64,000 bases of DNA. It comes from Staphylococcus lloydii (GTDB lineage: Bacteria > Bacillota > Bacilli > Staphylococcales > Staphylococcaceae). The translations under genes and the position numbers were made by a program. The notes beneath the pieces are model-generated. The model was not told where the DNA came from, did no database searches, and saw only the letters and a list, made by a program, of their open reading frames with translations. Below are positions 46,833 to 56,056 of this stretch, piece by piece. The stretch covers positions 1,054,001-1,118,000 of the forward strand of contig NZ_CP064056.1 of NCBI RefSeq assembly GCF_015775975.1. The letters run 5' to 3'. Numbering within the stretch: the stretch's first letter is position 1; the number at the start of each line of letters is the position of its first letter.

Positions 46833-47261
46833 CTAATTTTTAGTCAATAGATATTTCAAAGCACAACTTTCTTTCCATTTTTTTAAAACTAAATAAAAGT
46901 GTTCATCGACCATGAGGTAATGACCATCTTCGAATTGAATCGTAGATAAATTACGTTTACTTTTGATTCCGATGATAAAGTGCGCATTAATATAATATTG
47001 TATTGGTGCGCGCTTTTGTTTTATTGGGAATAATACAAGTTCCTTATGAATATAAATAGGAACTAACTTGTTAATATCTAATAATCGTTTTGCTACCTTT
47101 GTTTGTGTAGCTAAGGATTTATTGTGAAGTTCTAAATAATAGGATAAAACATTTTTGATTACTGTAGGATAAACATAGTCGTGTGTTTTATAGTGGCATA
47201 AAGTTTGGCCATCTTTACTTTCATGAGTTTTGATAAATAGTAAATCTTTATAGTCTGTCAT
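46833..47261 (-). CDS. ecfX: EcfX-like partner of SigS
   Basis: 142 residues from the ATG at 47261 (GAAAGGAG upstream). It is basic and cytoplasmic, with no membrane segment. It follows sigS by four bases, exactly where S. aureus carries EcfX, a positive regulator of the sigma factor rather than a membrane anti-sigma. The assignment rests on position and overall length more than on motifs. Confidence 0.7.
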   Translation of the reverse strand: MTDYKDLLFIKTHESKDGQTLCHYKTHDYVYPTVIKNVLSYYLELHNKSLATQTKVAKRLLDINKLVPIYIHKELVLFPIKQKRAPIQYYINAHFIIGIKSKRNLSTIQFEDGHYLMVDEHFYLVLKKWKESCALKYLLTKN

Positions 47262-47265
47262 ATTG

Positions 47266-47745
47266 TTACTCCTTTCCATAATTTAAAAAAGAAAAGAATT
47301 TGTCTTTAACTGATTTTTTATATAACTTTACTGAAGATAGTGAACGATTCATATAATGTGCAATTTCGTATTGTTTGTAGCCTTGATAAGCTAATTGTAT
47401 CCATCGTTGTTCATTAGGGGATAATTTAGTTAAAAAATGTTCTAGAATTAACTGATTTTCTGTAATTCGCATTGCATCTGAGGATTGTAAATGGATATGG
47501 GTAATATCAGTCGTCGTCATTTGACGTGTGGCAGAGCGTAGTAAATCGAATAGATAGTAGCGTAAACGGATGTATAAGTATGAGGATAATGATTTTGATA
47601 AAGTAGGGTTGTATTGTAGTATGAGTTGCCACATACGTATTAATAATAATTGGAAAAATTCGTCATAGTCATAAGTGATATTGTAACGATGAAGCAAATG
47701 ATGAATAATATATAGATGTTGTTCAAGATCAGCCTTTTTTAACAT
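47266..47745 (-). CDS. sigS: ECF-like sigma factor SigS
   Basis: 159 residues from the ATG at 47745 (TTGAGG upstream). Region 2 is seen in EFFQLLLIRMWQLILQYNPT and YLYIRLRYYLFDLLRS. Region 4 is seen in EQRWIQLAYQGYKQYEIAHY followed by MNRSLSSVKLYKKSVK, a helix-turn-helix. SigS governs stress and virulence responses in S. aureus. Gene order sigS-ecfX, then sagB nearby, is the staphylococcal arrangement. Confidence 0.88.
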   Translation of the reverse strand: MLKKADLEQHLYIIHHLLHRYNITYDYDEFFQLLLIRMWQLILQYNPTLSKSLSSYLYIRLRYYLFDLLRSATRQMTTTDITHIHLQSSDAMRITENQLILEHFLTKLSPNEQRWIQLAYQGYKQYEIAHYMNRSLSSVKLYKKSVKDKFFSFLNYGKE

Positions 47746-47957
47746 TTTGAACCTCAATTATTGTAATTACAACATTTATTTCCGGATATAGCTATTTTAT
47801 TTCAAAAAAGAGAAATTTTCATTTGCTAAATTGACATAATAAGTGTTAAATATTAGTAATAGATGTAATATAATGTTGATATACACAAAAATTAATTGCT
47901 TAACTTAAACATATATAACTTTGTCAAAGTTTGTTTGTACTACAGAGGAGGGTAAAT

Positions 47958-48182
47958 ATGGATTATGCACATTTAAATTTAGAGCATTTTTTCTCTAGAC
48001 ACGACGACTTAGATATTATTAAAGATAAATCGGATTTTGTAATGATTAATAATATGACTAACGAAATGTTTTACCGAGATGGCGAAGTTGAAGGTTCAAT
48101 CGATTTAAATCGTTATTATTATAAGAATAGATCACAAGCGGTAAGTTTTATAATGATGGACTACAATAAAAGTCAAGAGTAA
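47958..48182 (+). CDS. small conserved-type protein upstream of sagB
   Basis: 74 residues from the ATG at 47958 with a perfect AGAGGAGGG upstream. Acidic and soluble, it begins MDYAHLNLEHFFSRHDDLD. No family recognised. Own terminator. Confidence 0.7.
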   Translation: MDYAHLNLEHFFSRHDDLDIIKDKSDFVMINNMTNEMFYRDGEVEGSIDLNRYYYKNRSQAVSFIMMDYNKSQE

Positions 48183-48209
48183 TGAAATTAAAATTTCATT
48201 ACTTTTTTT
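48179..48209 (+). terminator. terminator of the 74-residue protein gene
   Basis: AGTAATGAAATT and AATTTCATTACT with seven Ts; it overlaps the stop codon. Confidence 0.9.
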
Positions 48210-48320
48210 ATGAATATGTAACAACAATTGGATTGAATTGTGCATTGCTATCATAAGTGTTAAACTCAATTAGCAGATGTAGAAATTTAAAAATCAATTT
48301 CAAACCTAAGAGGTGTAGAC

Positions 48321-49181
48321 ATGAAAAAGCATAAAAAAGGCGCTGTATTATCAATAATAGGACTATTGATAATCTTAGGTATTGTTGCATGTATCGTCTT
48401 TTCAATGATTTCAGATCAAATATTTTTCAAAGAAGTAAATCAACAAGAAAAAGTTGAAAATTTAAAAGTATCATTAGAAAAGGCATCAAAAAAACAAATA
48501 CATAATTATACAAGTCAGCAAGTATCTAGTAAGGATAATAAATCTTGGCGAGATGCGTCATCAACAGAAATAAAAAGCGCTATGGACAGTAAAAAATTAA
48601 TCGATAGTGATACACAAAAATATCAATTTTTAGAATTAGATAAGTATCAAGGCATCGATGCAAATAGAATTAAACGTATGTTAATTGATAACCCAATGTT
48701 ATTAAATCATACAAATGATTTTATCAAGGCAGCTAAACATAAACATGTAAACGAAGTATATTTAATTTCTCACGCTATTTTAGAAACTGGTTCGGCTAAA
48801 AGTGAATTAGCAAGTGGTGTGGAAATTGATGGTAAGAAATATTATAATTTCTTCGGTGTAGGCGCGCTAGACAAAGATCCAGTGAAAACTGGTTCTGAAT
48901 ATGCCAAGAAACACGGTTGGGATTCACCTAGAAAAGCCATAGAAGGTGGCGCAGATTTTATTCATGGTCATTTCTTATCCAAGAAAGATCAAAATACTTT
49001 ATATAGCATGAGATGGAATCCACAAAATCCTGGTGAACACCAATATGCTACAGATATTAAATGGGCAGAAAGTAATGCGAGGTTAATGGCTGATTTTTAT
49101 AAAGATATGAAGACTGAAGGTAAATATTATAAATATTTCGTTTATAAAGATGATAAAAAACATCGTGACGAAGACAAATAA
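48321..49181 (+). CDS. sagB: membrane-bound endo-beta-N-acetylglucosaminidase SagB
   Basis: 286 residues. One N-terminal anchor helix (VLSIIGLLIILGIVACIVFS, about 10-29) and a glucosaminidase domain with the catalytic glutamate in YLISHAILETGSAKSELASG (E about 157), then YYNFFGVGALDKDP and the late W-A-E-S-N-A-R. SagB cuts glycan strands to their mature length and, with SpdC in S. aureus, releases new peptidoglycan from the membrane. Size and location next to sigS match S. aureus. AAGAGGTG precedes the start. Confidence 0.92.
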   Translation: MKKHKKGAVLSIIGLLIILGIVACIVFSMISDQIFFKEVNQQEKVENLKVSLEKASKKQIHNYTSQQVSSKDNKSWRDASSTEIKSAMDSKKLIDSDTQKYQFLELDKYQGIDANRIKRMLIDNPMLLNHTNDFIKAAKHKHVNEVYLISHAILETGSAKSELASGVEIDGKKYYNFFGVGALDKDPVKTGSEYAKKHGWDSPRKAIEGGADFIHGHFLSKKDQNTLYSMRWNPQNPGEHQYATDIKWAESNARLMADFYKDMKTEGKYYKYFVYKDDKKHRDEDK

Positions 49182-49202
49182 CAGCGAATTTATTCGTTAA
49201 TA

Positions 49203-49238
49203 AGAGGATAACCATTTAGAATGGTTATCCTCTTTTTT
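49203..49238 (+). terminator. terminator of sagB
   Basis: AGAGGATAACCATT, loop, AATGGTTATCCTCT and TTTT. Confidence 0.92.
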
Positions 49239-49239
49239 A

Positions 49240-49280
49240 TAAAAAAAGATTGATTATGCTGTTGCAGCATAATCAATCTC
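49240..49280 (-). terminator. terminator of the OpuCC-like / small peptide unit
   Basis: On the minus strand AGATTGATTATGCTG and CAGCATAATCAATCT are followed by seven Ts, eight bases after the 25-residue frame. Confidence 0.92.
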
Positions 49281-49287
49281 TAATAAA

Positions 49288-49365
49288 CTATTTAGCTTTA
49301 TTTTTACTGTTTAATAATGCAAAAACTAATAAGGTAGAAATAAATACTTTAAATATAAATTTCAT
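49288..49365 (-). CDS. 25-residue single-helix membrane peptide
   Basis: The frame reads MKFIFKVFISTLLVFALLNS followed by KNKAK. AAGGATG lies nine bases before the ATG and a strong terminator lies just after the stop, so it sits like a real gene. It has one hydrophobic helix and a lysine-rich polar tail, the layout of staphylococcal small membrane peptides, including type I toxins. It begins 26 bases after the OpuCC-like gene on the same strand, suggesting co-transcription. No antisense antitoxin was recognised. Confidence 0.55.
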   Translation of the reverse strand: MKFIFKVFISTLLVFALLNSKNKAK

Positions 49366-49391
49366 ATATTCACATCCTTAATATATGTTTA

Positions 49392-50321
49392 CTATTGTTG
49401 TTTATCAAAGTAATGATGTTTTTGTAAATACTGTTGTGCGACTACAGCTGGTTCAATTCCTTTGCCATCAGCTTTATAGTTTAACTTTTGCATTTCTTCT
49501 GTCGAAACTTTGTCTTCCAATGCTTTCATAGATTTTTTCACACCTGGATGTTTGTTCAATAATTTATTCGTTGCTAGTGGACTTGCATCGTATGGTGGGA
49601 AAAATTTTCTATCATCTTTTAGTACTTTTAAATGATATGCTGCAATTCTACCATCAGTAGTATAACCTAATGCAACATCAAGTTTTTTATTTTTTAAGGC
49701 ATCATATACCAAGCCAATTTGCATTGGCTTTAATTGTTTAAAACCAAATCCATAAAACGATTTAAACGGTGCGTAACCATCGCCGCCACGTTTAATCCAA
49801 GTGGTATCTGTACCAACTTTAACTTTGTCTTTAATTTTTCTCAAATCAGAAACTTTATGTAAGTTATACTTTTTTGCAGTTTCCTGCGTTACCATAAAGG
49901 CAAATGTATTTTCAAAACCATATGAGTTAAAGAAAGTTTGATTAAATTTCTTTTTAAACAATGATTGCGTTATCGACATTGCCTTTTGAGAGTCTCTCAC
50001 AGGCTTATGATTCAATGCGCCTATTAAATCTGTACCTGTATAACGCGTACTCGATATTTCGGCATCGCCATTAATTATTGCATTATGTTCGATAGATGCT
50101 GAACCTAAGTTATTAATTATAGAGGCAGTATATTTACCATGCGAATCGTGTTCGATTTTATCTTTTAGCATATAAGCCATTATTTGAGACTCACTAGTCG
50201 CTAGGGCAGTAATTTTAATATCTTTTTTTGACTGACCACCATTTAATCCTGGGAGATCACAACCCGTCAAAAATATTGCGCAAAATATTAGAAATAAAGT
50301 GAAACATTTTAAAAACTTCAT
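49392..50321 (-). CDS. orphan OpuCC-like osmoprotectant-binding lipoprotein
   Basis: 309 residues. The lipobox IFLTGCD puts the lipid cysteine at about residue 21. The mature part is a type II periplasmic-binding fold of the OpuC/ProX class: ALATSESQIMAYMLKDKI, NNLGSASIEHNAIINGDAEI, SSTRYTGTDLIGAL and LGYTTDGRIAAYHLKVLKDD. These bind glycine betaine, choline or carnitine for an ABC importer. No ATPase or permease gene lies beside it, so it may serve a transporter encoded elsewhere or act as a sensor. Confidence 0.85.
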   Translation of the reverse strand: MKFLKCFTLFLIFCAIFLTGCDLPGLNGGQSKKDIKITALATSESQIMAYMLKDKIEHDSHGKYTASIINNLGSASIEHNAIINGDAEISSTRYTGTDLIGALNHKPVRDSQKAMSITQSLFKKKFNQTFFNSYGFENTFAFMVTQETAKKYNLHKVSDLRKIKDKVKVGTDTTWIKRGGDGYAPFKSFYGFGFKQLKPMQIGLVYDALKNKKLDVALGYTTDGRIAAYHLKVLKDDRKFFPPYDASPLATNKLLNKHPGVKKSMKALEDKVSTEEMQKLNYKADGKGIEPAVVAQQYLQKHHYFDKQQ

Positions 50322-50501
50322 AATTCAACCTCTTAACTAATAAATTTTTGTTGAAATAGTGTAAAAATTAATTTAAACACTTTTATAGAATATCATACAT
50401 TATAAATTTTTTTAACTTTTAATAAATCATTCTGTTAGTAAATGCTATTATAGATATAGTATCTTAATAGTAAGTAATTAACATTGTTATGAGGTGTATG
50501 C

Positions 50502-51998
50502 ATGAAAATAGCAATAGTAGGCGCTGGAACGGCAGGCGTAACGTTATTAAAAGAGATGGTCAAATATGATGAGTTTAATGACGTAAGCGTAGATATTTAT
50601 GATAATAAAGTCAATATGGGTCAAGGCGTGCCATTCCAAAATGACAGTGATCAATTATTAATCAATCTACCAGCAAGACAAATGTCTATTAATTTAGATA
50701 AGCCAGAAGAATTTTTTGAATGGTATGAAGAGCAAAAAGAATTTAAATATATGAATCCAGAATATTTACCGCGATTCATTTTTGGACATTATATGAAGTC
50801 ATATCTTAATAAGTACAATGATGAATATAACAATGTTTCATTGATTTCAGAAGAAGTTCAGGAAATTTTTATTGAGTCGAATATCGGTGATACAGCATTA
50901 AAATATAACATTTGTACCTCTGATGATATAGACTCATGTCGTACTTATGATTGTGTCTTTTTAACAATAGGGACATTATCTTATCACGATCCATATAATC
51001 TTAAAGGTACTAAAGGATACATACAGTCACCTTACCCAACCTATAATACTTTAGATGAGGTAGATGACACAGATAGTATCGCAGTTATTGGTACAGGTTT
51101 AGCAAGTTTAGATGTAATCAGATATGTGACGGAACATCATCCAAATTTACCAATTACCGTTACAAGTAGAAAAGGGGCGTTACCTCGTGTAAGAGGGAAT
51201 ATGCCTGACCTTGAATTTAAATATCTTACGCCAGAGAATTTTAATGAATTAAAACGACAACATTTTGGAACTGTACCACTTGAAGAGGCGATGAAGTTAT
51301 TTGATTTAGAGTGTGAATATTATAATATTCAAGTCAACAAAATGTTAGATGTTAATATGGAAAACCACATAGAGCAATTGGAATTTGATTTGAATCACCC
51401 AGACGAATTAGGAAGTTTTCAAAGTTTATTAGAAGGTATTAAAGAAAATATGAATTGGATTTGGAATAGTTTTTCAAGAACGGATCAAATTGAATTTTTG
51501 AATAGATACCAACGCATTTTAAAAGCGAATTCTAATCCGATGCCACCGAGAACGGCAGAGTTAATTATTCATGGTATCAAAAATAATCTTGTAAAAATTA
51601 AACCGAATTTAAAAAATGTAACTTATGATAGCAATAAATTTAATTTCCAATATGATGATGGTAAAGATACACATGAACAATATGATGTTGGTAAAGATAC
51701 ACATGAACAATATGATGTCGTTATTAATGCCACTGGTTCTAAAACACATTTAGCAGATTTAGATGCGGATGATCAGCTTGTAATTAATTTGGAAAATAGA
51801 CAACTGATACAAGCGCATCCGCTTGGAGGTATTCAAATAGTACCGGAAACGAACCAAGTAATTAGTCCGAGGTTTGGTACGTTAAATGACGTCTATGCAT
51901 TAGGTCAATTGACTAATGGGATTAACCAATCAAGAAATGGAGTTATGATGATTGTTAAACAAGCTGTTGGCGTTGTAAGCCAATTGTTTAAATCATAA
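50502..51998 (+). CDS. FAD/NAD(P)-binding protein with internal tandem duplication
   Basis: 498 residues. The FAD motif KIAIVGAGTAGVTLLKEMV is at the N-terminus, GQGVPFQND follows, and a second dinucleotide motif SIAVIGTGLASLDVIRYV lies mid-protein (about 193-210). It resembles the FAD-NAD(P)-binding family typified by HI0933/NAD_binding_9 proteins; the substrate is unknown. Near residue 390 the ten-residue unit YD(D/V)GKDTHEQ is present twice because of a 30-bp DNA duplication. ATGAGGTG precedes the start. Confidence 0.8.
   Translation: MKIAIVGAGTAGVTLLKEMVKYDEFNDVSVDIYDNKVNMGQGVPFQNDSDQLLINLPARQMSINLDKPEEFFEWYEEQKEFKYMNPEYLPRFIFGHYMKSYLNKYNDEYNNVSLISEEVQEIFIESNIGDTALKYNICTSDDIDSCRTYDCVFLTIGTLSYHDPYNLKGTKGYIQSPYPTYNTLDEVDDTDSIAVIGTGLASLDVIRYVTEHHPNLPITVTSRKGALPRVRGNMPDLEFKYLTPENFNELKRQHFGTVPLEEAMKLFDLECEYYNIQVNKMLDVNMENHIEQLEFDLNHPDELGSFQSLLEGIKENMNWIWNSFSRTDQIEFLNRYQRILKANSNPMPPRTAELIIHGIKNNLVKIKPNLKNVTYDSNKFNFQYDDGKDTHEQYDVGKDTHEQYDVVINATGSKTHLADLDADDQLVINLENRQLIQAHPLGGIQIVPETNQVISPRFGTLNDVYALGQLTNGINQSRNGVMMIVKQAVGVVSQLFKS
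51651..51710 (+). repeat. 30-bp tandem duplication inside the FAD protein gene
   Basis: Two adjacent 30-base units differ at one base (TATGATGATG or TATGATGTTG followed by the same 20 bases). It keeps the frame and adds ten residues. Confidence 0.93.
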
Positions 51999-52167
51999 TA
52001 TGACACGATTTTGCTAAGTGAATTTAAGATGCTACTGTGTGAAAATTCTATGTTTTAATCCCGACTTAGTTTATATGTATTGTAATTGTGACATAAATAT
52101 AGTATTATAATTTTGTAACTTAGCAGTAGGTTACCTGACTCAATCGTTAATTATAATTTCATAGTAA

Positions 52168-52296
52168 ATTCTTTCGGGGCAAGGTGAAATTCCTAACCGG
52201 CAGTATATAAGCCTGCGACCCATAAATACTTGTATTTATGGCTGATCTAGTTAGATTCTAGAGCCGACAGTTAAAGTCTGGATGGGAGAAAGAATG
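52168..52296 (+). ncRNA. FMN riboswitch (RFN element)
   Basis: The RFN core is complete: TTCGGGGCAAGGTGAAATTC, AACCGGCAGT, GCCTGCGACCC, then GAGCCGACAGTTAAAGTCTG and GATGGGAGAAAGAA. It precedes ribDEBAH and, with FMN, should promote the terminator at 52381-52417. Confidence 0.97.
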
Positions 52297-52380
52297 ATAT
52301 ATAACAAACACTCTCGTAGTGTTTATTTTGAGCTACTATCAAATTGGATAAGTATGCTTATTTAAAGTTATAAAAATTCC

Positions 52381-52417
52381 CACACCTGAAGTTTATCTTT
52401 TTCAGGTGTGTTTTTTT
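52381..52417 (+). terminator. expression-platform terminator of the FMN riboswitch
   Basis: CACACCTGAA and TTCAGGTGTG with seven Ts, just before ribD. Confidence 0.9.
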
Positions 52418-52439
52418 ATTTTTATTGAGGTGATTTATT

Positions 52440-53483
52440 TTGAGTCAATTTTTAAAACATGCAGTTGACTTGGCCAAAATGGTTGAAGGTCAAACTGGAG
52501 TCAACCCACCTGTAGGTGCAATCGTAGTTAAAGAAGGTCGTATCGTTGGCCTAGGCGCCCACTTACAGCGAGGAGACAAACATGCAGAAGTACAAGCGTT
52601 GGAAATGGCGCAAGAAAAAGCTAAGGATGCTACAATTTACGTTTCGCTAGAACCATGTTCACATTACGGTACTACGCCACCTTGCGTAGAGAAAATAATT
52701 GAATATGGCATTAGCAAAGTTGTTTATGCTGTTAAAGATACAACTTTAATGTCGGATAGTGACGATATATTAAATGAAGCAGGTATTGAAGTAGAATTTA
52801 GCTATAACGAAGAAGCTGCACAACTATGTAATGACTTTTTCAAAGCTAAAAAGAATGGTAAACCAGAGGTAACTGTAAAAGTTTCTTGTAGCTTAGATGG
52901 TAAACAGGCGAATGATAATGGCCAAAGCCAGTGGATTACCAATAGATCAGTTAAGCAAGACGTGTTTAATTTAAGACATAAACATGATGCTGTATTAACT
53001 GGCAGAGAAACTTTAATAGCTGATGATCCTCAATATACAACGCGTATAGAAAATGGCAAAAACCCTGTCAAAGTGATATTAACTAAAACAGGCGATATCG
53101 ATTTTGATTTAAAAATATTTAGCGATATGACCACGCCTATATTAATATATACAGAAAATAAGGCGCTAACGTCTACGCTTCCACAAGTGAAAATTATTTA
53201 TATGGAAAACAGTAATATTGCAAATATATTGGAAGACTTATATTTACGTGGTGTTGGAAAATTACTTGTTGAAGCAGGTCCAACCATTACGTCTACATTT
53301 ATAGAAACAAAAGAATTTAATAAACTCATCATCTACTATGCCCCGAAAGTGATAGGTGGTTCTGGTAAATATCAATTTTATTCAACAGACAATGTTTTTG
53401 AATTATCAGAAGTGCAAAACTTTGAAATTGTTAATTCTCGAATGCTTGAGAACAACTTAAAATTAGAACTGCGAAAGAAGTGA
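52440..53483 (+). CDS. ribD: bifunctional riboflavin deaminase/reductase
   Basis: 347 residues. The N-terminal deaminase has GDKHAEVQALEMA (zinc H, catalytic E) and EPCSHYGTTPPC (zinc cysteines). The C-terminal reductase begins near residue 145 with VTVKVSCSLDGK and includes LLVEAGPTITSTFI. It carries out the second and third steps from GTP to riboflavin. TTG start with TGAGGTG upstream. First gene of ribD-ribE-ribBA-ribH. Confidence 0.95.
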   Translation: MSQFLKHAVDLAKMVEGQTGVNPPVGAIVVKEGRIVGLGAHLQRGDKHAEVQALEMAQEKAKDATIYVSLEPCSHYGTTPPCVEKIIEYGISKVVYAVKDTTLMSDSDDILNEAGIEVEFSYNEEAAQLCNDFFKAKKNGKPEVTVKVSCSLDGKQANDNGQSQWITNRSVKQDVFNLRHKHDAVLTGRETLIADDPQYTTRIENGKNPVKVILTKTGDIDFDLKIFSDMTTPILIYTENKALTSTLPQVKIIYMENSNIANILEDLYLRGVGKLLVEAGPTITSTFIETKEFNKLIIYYAPKVIGGSGKYQFYSTDNVFELSEVQNFEIVNSRMLENNLKLELRKK

Positions 53484-53489
53484 ATTAAC

Positions 53490-54122
53490 ATGTTTACAGG
53501 AATCGTTGAAGAAGTCGGTACGATTAAGCAAAGTAATAGTAAAAGTACGATTGTAGAGTTAACGATTGCATGTCATAAAATATTGGAAGATGTGCATATT
53601 GGAGATTCAATTAGTGTCAACGGCGCGTGTTTAACAGTAACGGCATTTACTAAGGATAGCTTTACTGTTCAAGTTATAAAAGGCACAGAAGCTAAGACAT
53701 ATTTGAATAAATTAAATCAGGGTGCTGAAGTTAACTTAGAGCGTGCCATGAGTGGTAACGGCCGTTTTGGAGGACACTTTGTATTAGGACATGTTGATGA
53801 AGTTGGCACTATTACAAATATAAAAGCTACTGATAATTCAAAAATTGTGTCAATAAAGACAACATCAAAAGCAATAGGTGAAATGGTACAACAAGGATCG
53901 ATTGCTGTTGATGGTGTAAGTTTATCTATATTTCAATTAAATGAGCAAAGTTTTGATATTCATTTAATTCCAGAAACAAGAAAATCAACAATTTTAAATG
54001 ATAAACGTGTTGGAGATGCTGTGCATTTAGAAACAGATATGTTGTTTAAATATGTTAATCGTATAATGAATAGCAATAATGCCACACTAACTGAAGATAA
54101 ATTAAAAGCTTTTGGCTTTTAG
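53490..54122 (+). CDS. ribE: riboflavin synthase alpha chain
   Basis: 210 residues with two lumazine-binding repeats: MFTGIVEEVGTI with SVNGACLTV, and GGHFVLGHVDEVGTI with SIAVDGVSLS. It dismutates two lumazines into riboflavin. Six bases after ribD. Confidence 0.95.
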   Translation: MFTGIVEEVGTIKQSNSKSTIVELTIACHKILEDVHIGDSISVNGACLTVTAFTKDSFTVQVIKGTEAKTYLNKLNQGAEVNLERAMSGNGRFGGHFVLGHVDEVGTITNIKATDNSKIVSIKTTSKAIGEMVQQGSIAVDGVSLSIFQLNEQSFDIHLIPETRKSTILNDKRVGDAVHLETDMLFKYVNRIMNSNNATLTEDKLKAFGF

Positions 54123-54132
54123 GAGGGGTCTT

Positions 54133-55314
54133 ATGCATTTAGATGATATAGAACAGGCTTTAAGCGAACTTAAACGTGGTAAAAGCATTATCGTTGTAGA
54201 TGATGAAGATAGAGAGAACGAAGGAGATTTAGTAGCTGTAACAGAATGGATGCAAGATAATACAGTAAATTTTATGGCGAAATATGGCAGAGGTTTAATC
54301 TGTGCACCAGTCAGTAAAGATATTGCACATCATTTAGAACTAGATGCCATGGTTAAAAATAACTCAGATGTTTACGGTACTGATTTTACTGTCAGTATTG
54401 ATCATGTAGATACCACTACAGGTATTAGTGCACCAGAAAGAATGTTAACTGCACGTGCATTAATAGACGAACAATCACAACCAACTTCATTTAACAGACC
54501 TGGGCATTTATTCCCACTTATAGCTAAAGATAATGGTGTCATGGAGAGAATTGGACATACTGAAGCTTCTGTTGATTTAGCAAAGTTAACTGGTGCCAAA
54601 CCTGCTGCTTTAATTTGTGAAATTATGAATGAAGACGGCACAATGGCTAAAGGTGATTCATTACAAGCTTTTCGTGAACAACATGATTTAGTAATGATTT
54701 CAATTGCTGATTTAGTCGAATATAGAAAAGCTCAAGAAACTCATATCGAAGCTAAAGCTGAAGTGGCAATGCCAACAGAATATGGCGATTTCAAAATGAT
54801 TGGTTTTACAACTTCTAGCTCGAGAGATGAATTAGTTGCTGTAATTAAAGATAAACCAAGAACAACCGAAAATGTACGTATTCATTCATCATGTTTAACT
54901 GGTGATATTTTCCATAGTCAACGTTGTGATTGTGGTGAACAATTAGCTGAATCAATGAAGTATATCGAAGAACATGGTGGTATGATTATTTACCTTCCTC
55001 AAGAGGGTAGAGGTATTGGCTTAATAAATAAATTAAGAGCATACGAATTAATTGAGCAAGGATATGATACGGTTTCTGCGAATATCGCATTAGGCTTTGA
55101 TGAAGATTTACGTGATTATAAAGATGCGGCAGCAATATTAAAATATCTAGGCGTTGAAAATGTTAATCTATTGAGTAATAATCCAACTAAATTTCAAAGC
55201 CTAGAAAAATACGGCATTAATATCACTAAAAGAATAGAATTGATTGTGCCTGAAAATGAACACAATCATGACTATATGACAACTAAGAAAAATAAAATGG
55301 GTCATTTACTATAG
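54133..55314 (+). CDS. ribBA: DHBP synthase / GTP cyclohydrolase II fusion
   Basis: 393 residues from the ATG at 54133 (TAGGAGGGG upstream). The N-terminal DHBP-synthase part has [14 protein letters not shown] and RPGHLFPL. The C-terminal GTP cyclohydrolase II has [20 protein letters not shown] (zinc cysteines) and [13 protein letters not shown]. It supplies both precursors of lumazine. Confidence 0.96.
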   Translation: MHLDDIEQALSELKRGKSIIVVDDEDRENEGDLVAVTEWMQDNTVNFMAKYGRGLICAPVSKDIAHHLELDAMVKNNSDVYGTDFTVSIDHVDTTTGISAPERMLTARALIDEQSQPTSFNRPGHLFPLIAKDNGVMERIGHTEASVDLAKLTGAKPAALICEIMNEDGTMAKGDSLQAFREQHDLVMISIADLVEYRKAQETHIEAKAEVAMPTEYGDFKMIGFTTSSSRDELVAVIKDKPRTTENVRIHSSCLTGDIFHSQRCDCGEQLAESMKYIEEHGGMIIYLPQEGRGIGLINKLRAYELIEQGYDTVSANIALGFDEDLRDYKDAAAILKYLGVENVNLLSNNPTKFQSLEKYGINITKRIELIVPENEHNHDYMTTKKNKMGHLL

Positions 55315-55325
55315 GAGGAAAAATT

Positions 55326-55790
55326 ATGAATTTTGAAGGTAAATTAATAGGAACAGATTTGAAAGTTGCGATTGTAGTAAGTCGTTTTAACGATTTTATT
55401 ACGAATAGATTATTAGATGGTGCTAAAGACACGTTAGTTAGACACGAAGTACCAGAGGGTAATATAGACGTTGCATATGTGCCAGGTGCATTTGAAATTC
55501 CATTAGTTGCTAAAAAGTTAGCACAAAAAGGTGAATATGATGCAGTCATTACTTTAGGCTGTGTTATCAAAGGATCTACATCTCATTACGACTATGTTTG
55601 TAATGAAGTATCAAAAGGTGTATCGAAAGCAAATGACGTAGCGGATATTCCAGTTATTTTCGGTATTTTAACAACTGACAATATCGAACAAGCTGTTGAA
55701 AGAGCAGGAACTAAAGCAGGTAACAAAGGTTCTGAAGCGGCAGTAAGTGCAATTGAAATGGCAAACTTATTAAAAACGATTAATGCATAA
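55326..55790 (+). CDS. ribH: 6,7-dimethyl-8-ribityllumazine synthase
   Basis: 154 residues, full length. It has [31 protein letters not shown] and [20 protein letters not shown]. It forms the hollow capsid-like enzyme that makes lumazine. TAGGAGG precedes the ATG. Last gene of the rib operon. Confidence 0.96.
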   Translation: MNFEGKLIGTDLKVAIVVSRFNDFITNRLLDGAKDTLVRHEVPEGNIDVAYVPGAFEIPLVAKKLAQKGEYDAVITLGCVIKGSTSHYDYVCNEVSKGVSKANDVADIPVIFGILTTDNIEQAVERAGTKAGNKGSEAAVSAIEMANLLKTINA

Positions 55791-55837
55791 TTAAAAGATA
55801 ATGCCGAGAAGACAAATTGGCTGATAAGCAAAATGAA

Positions 55838-55879
55838 CGTCAATTTCTATTGAAATTTTGTAGAAATTGACGGTTTTTT
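55838..55879 (+). terminator. terminator of the rib operon
   Basis: CGTCAATTTCTA and TAGAAATTGACG with TTTTTT. Confidence 0.9.
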
Positions 55880-55954
55880 ATATTTAGTGATATCAAGAGA
55901 TAGCCAAAAATTTTGCTATGACTTGTGAAAAATACACGGCAAAATTTTGGAATG

Positions 55955-55994
55955 ATAAAAAACAGAGAGCGCAACCATTTTGGATGCGCTCTCT
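55955..55994 (-). terminator. terminator of proline dehydrogenase gene
   Basis: AGAGAGCGCA / TGCGCTCTCT, with a T-run on the minus strand. Confidence 0.85.
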
Positions 55995-56056
55995 TATTTC
56001 ATAAATAGCAATCAAAATTATAGACTTATTTTTCAGATATGCTGTAATAGCTATTG

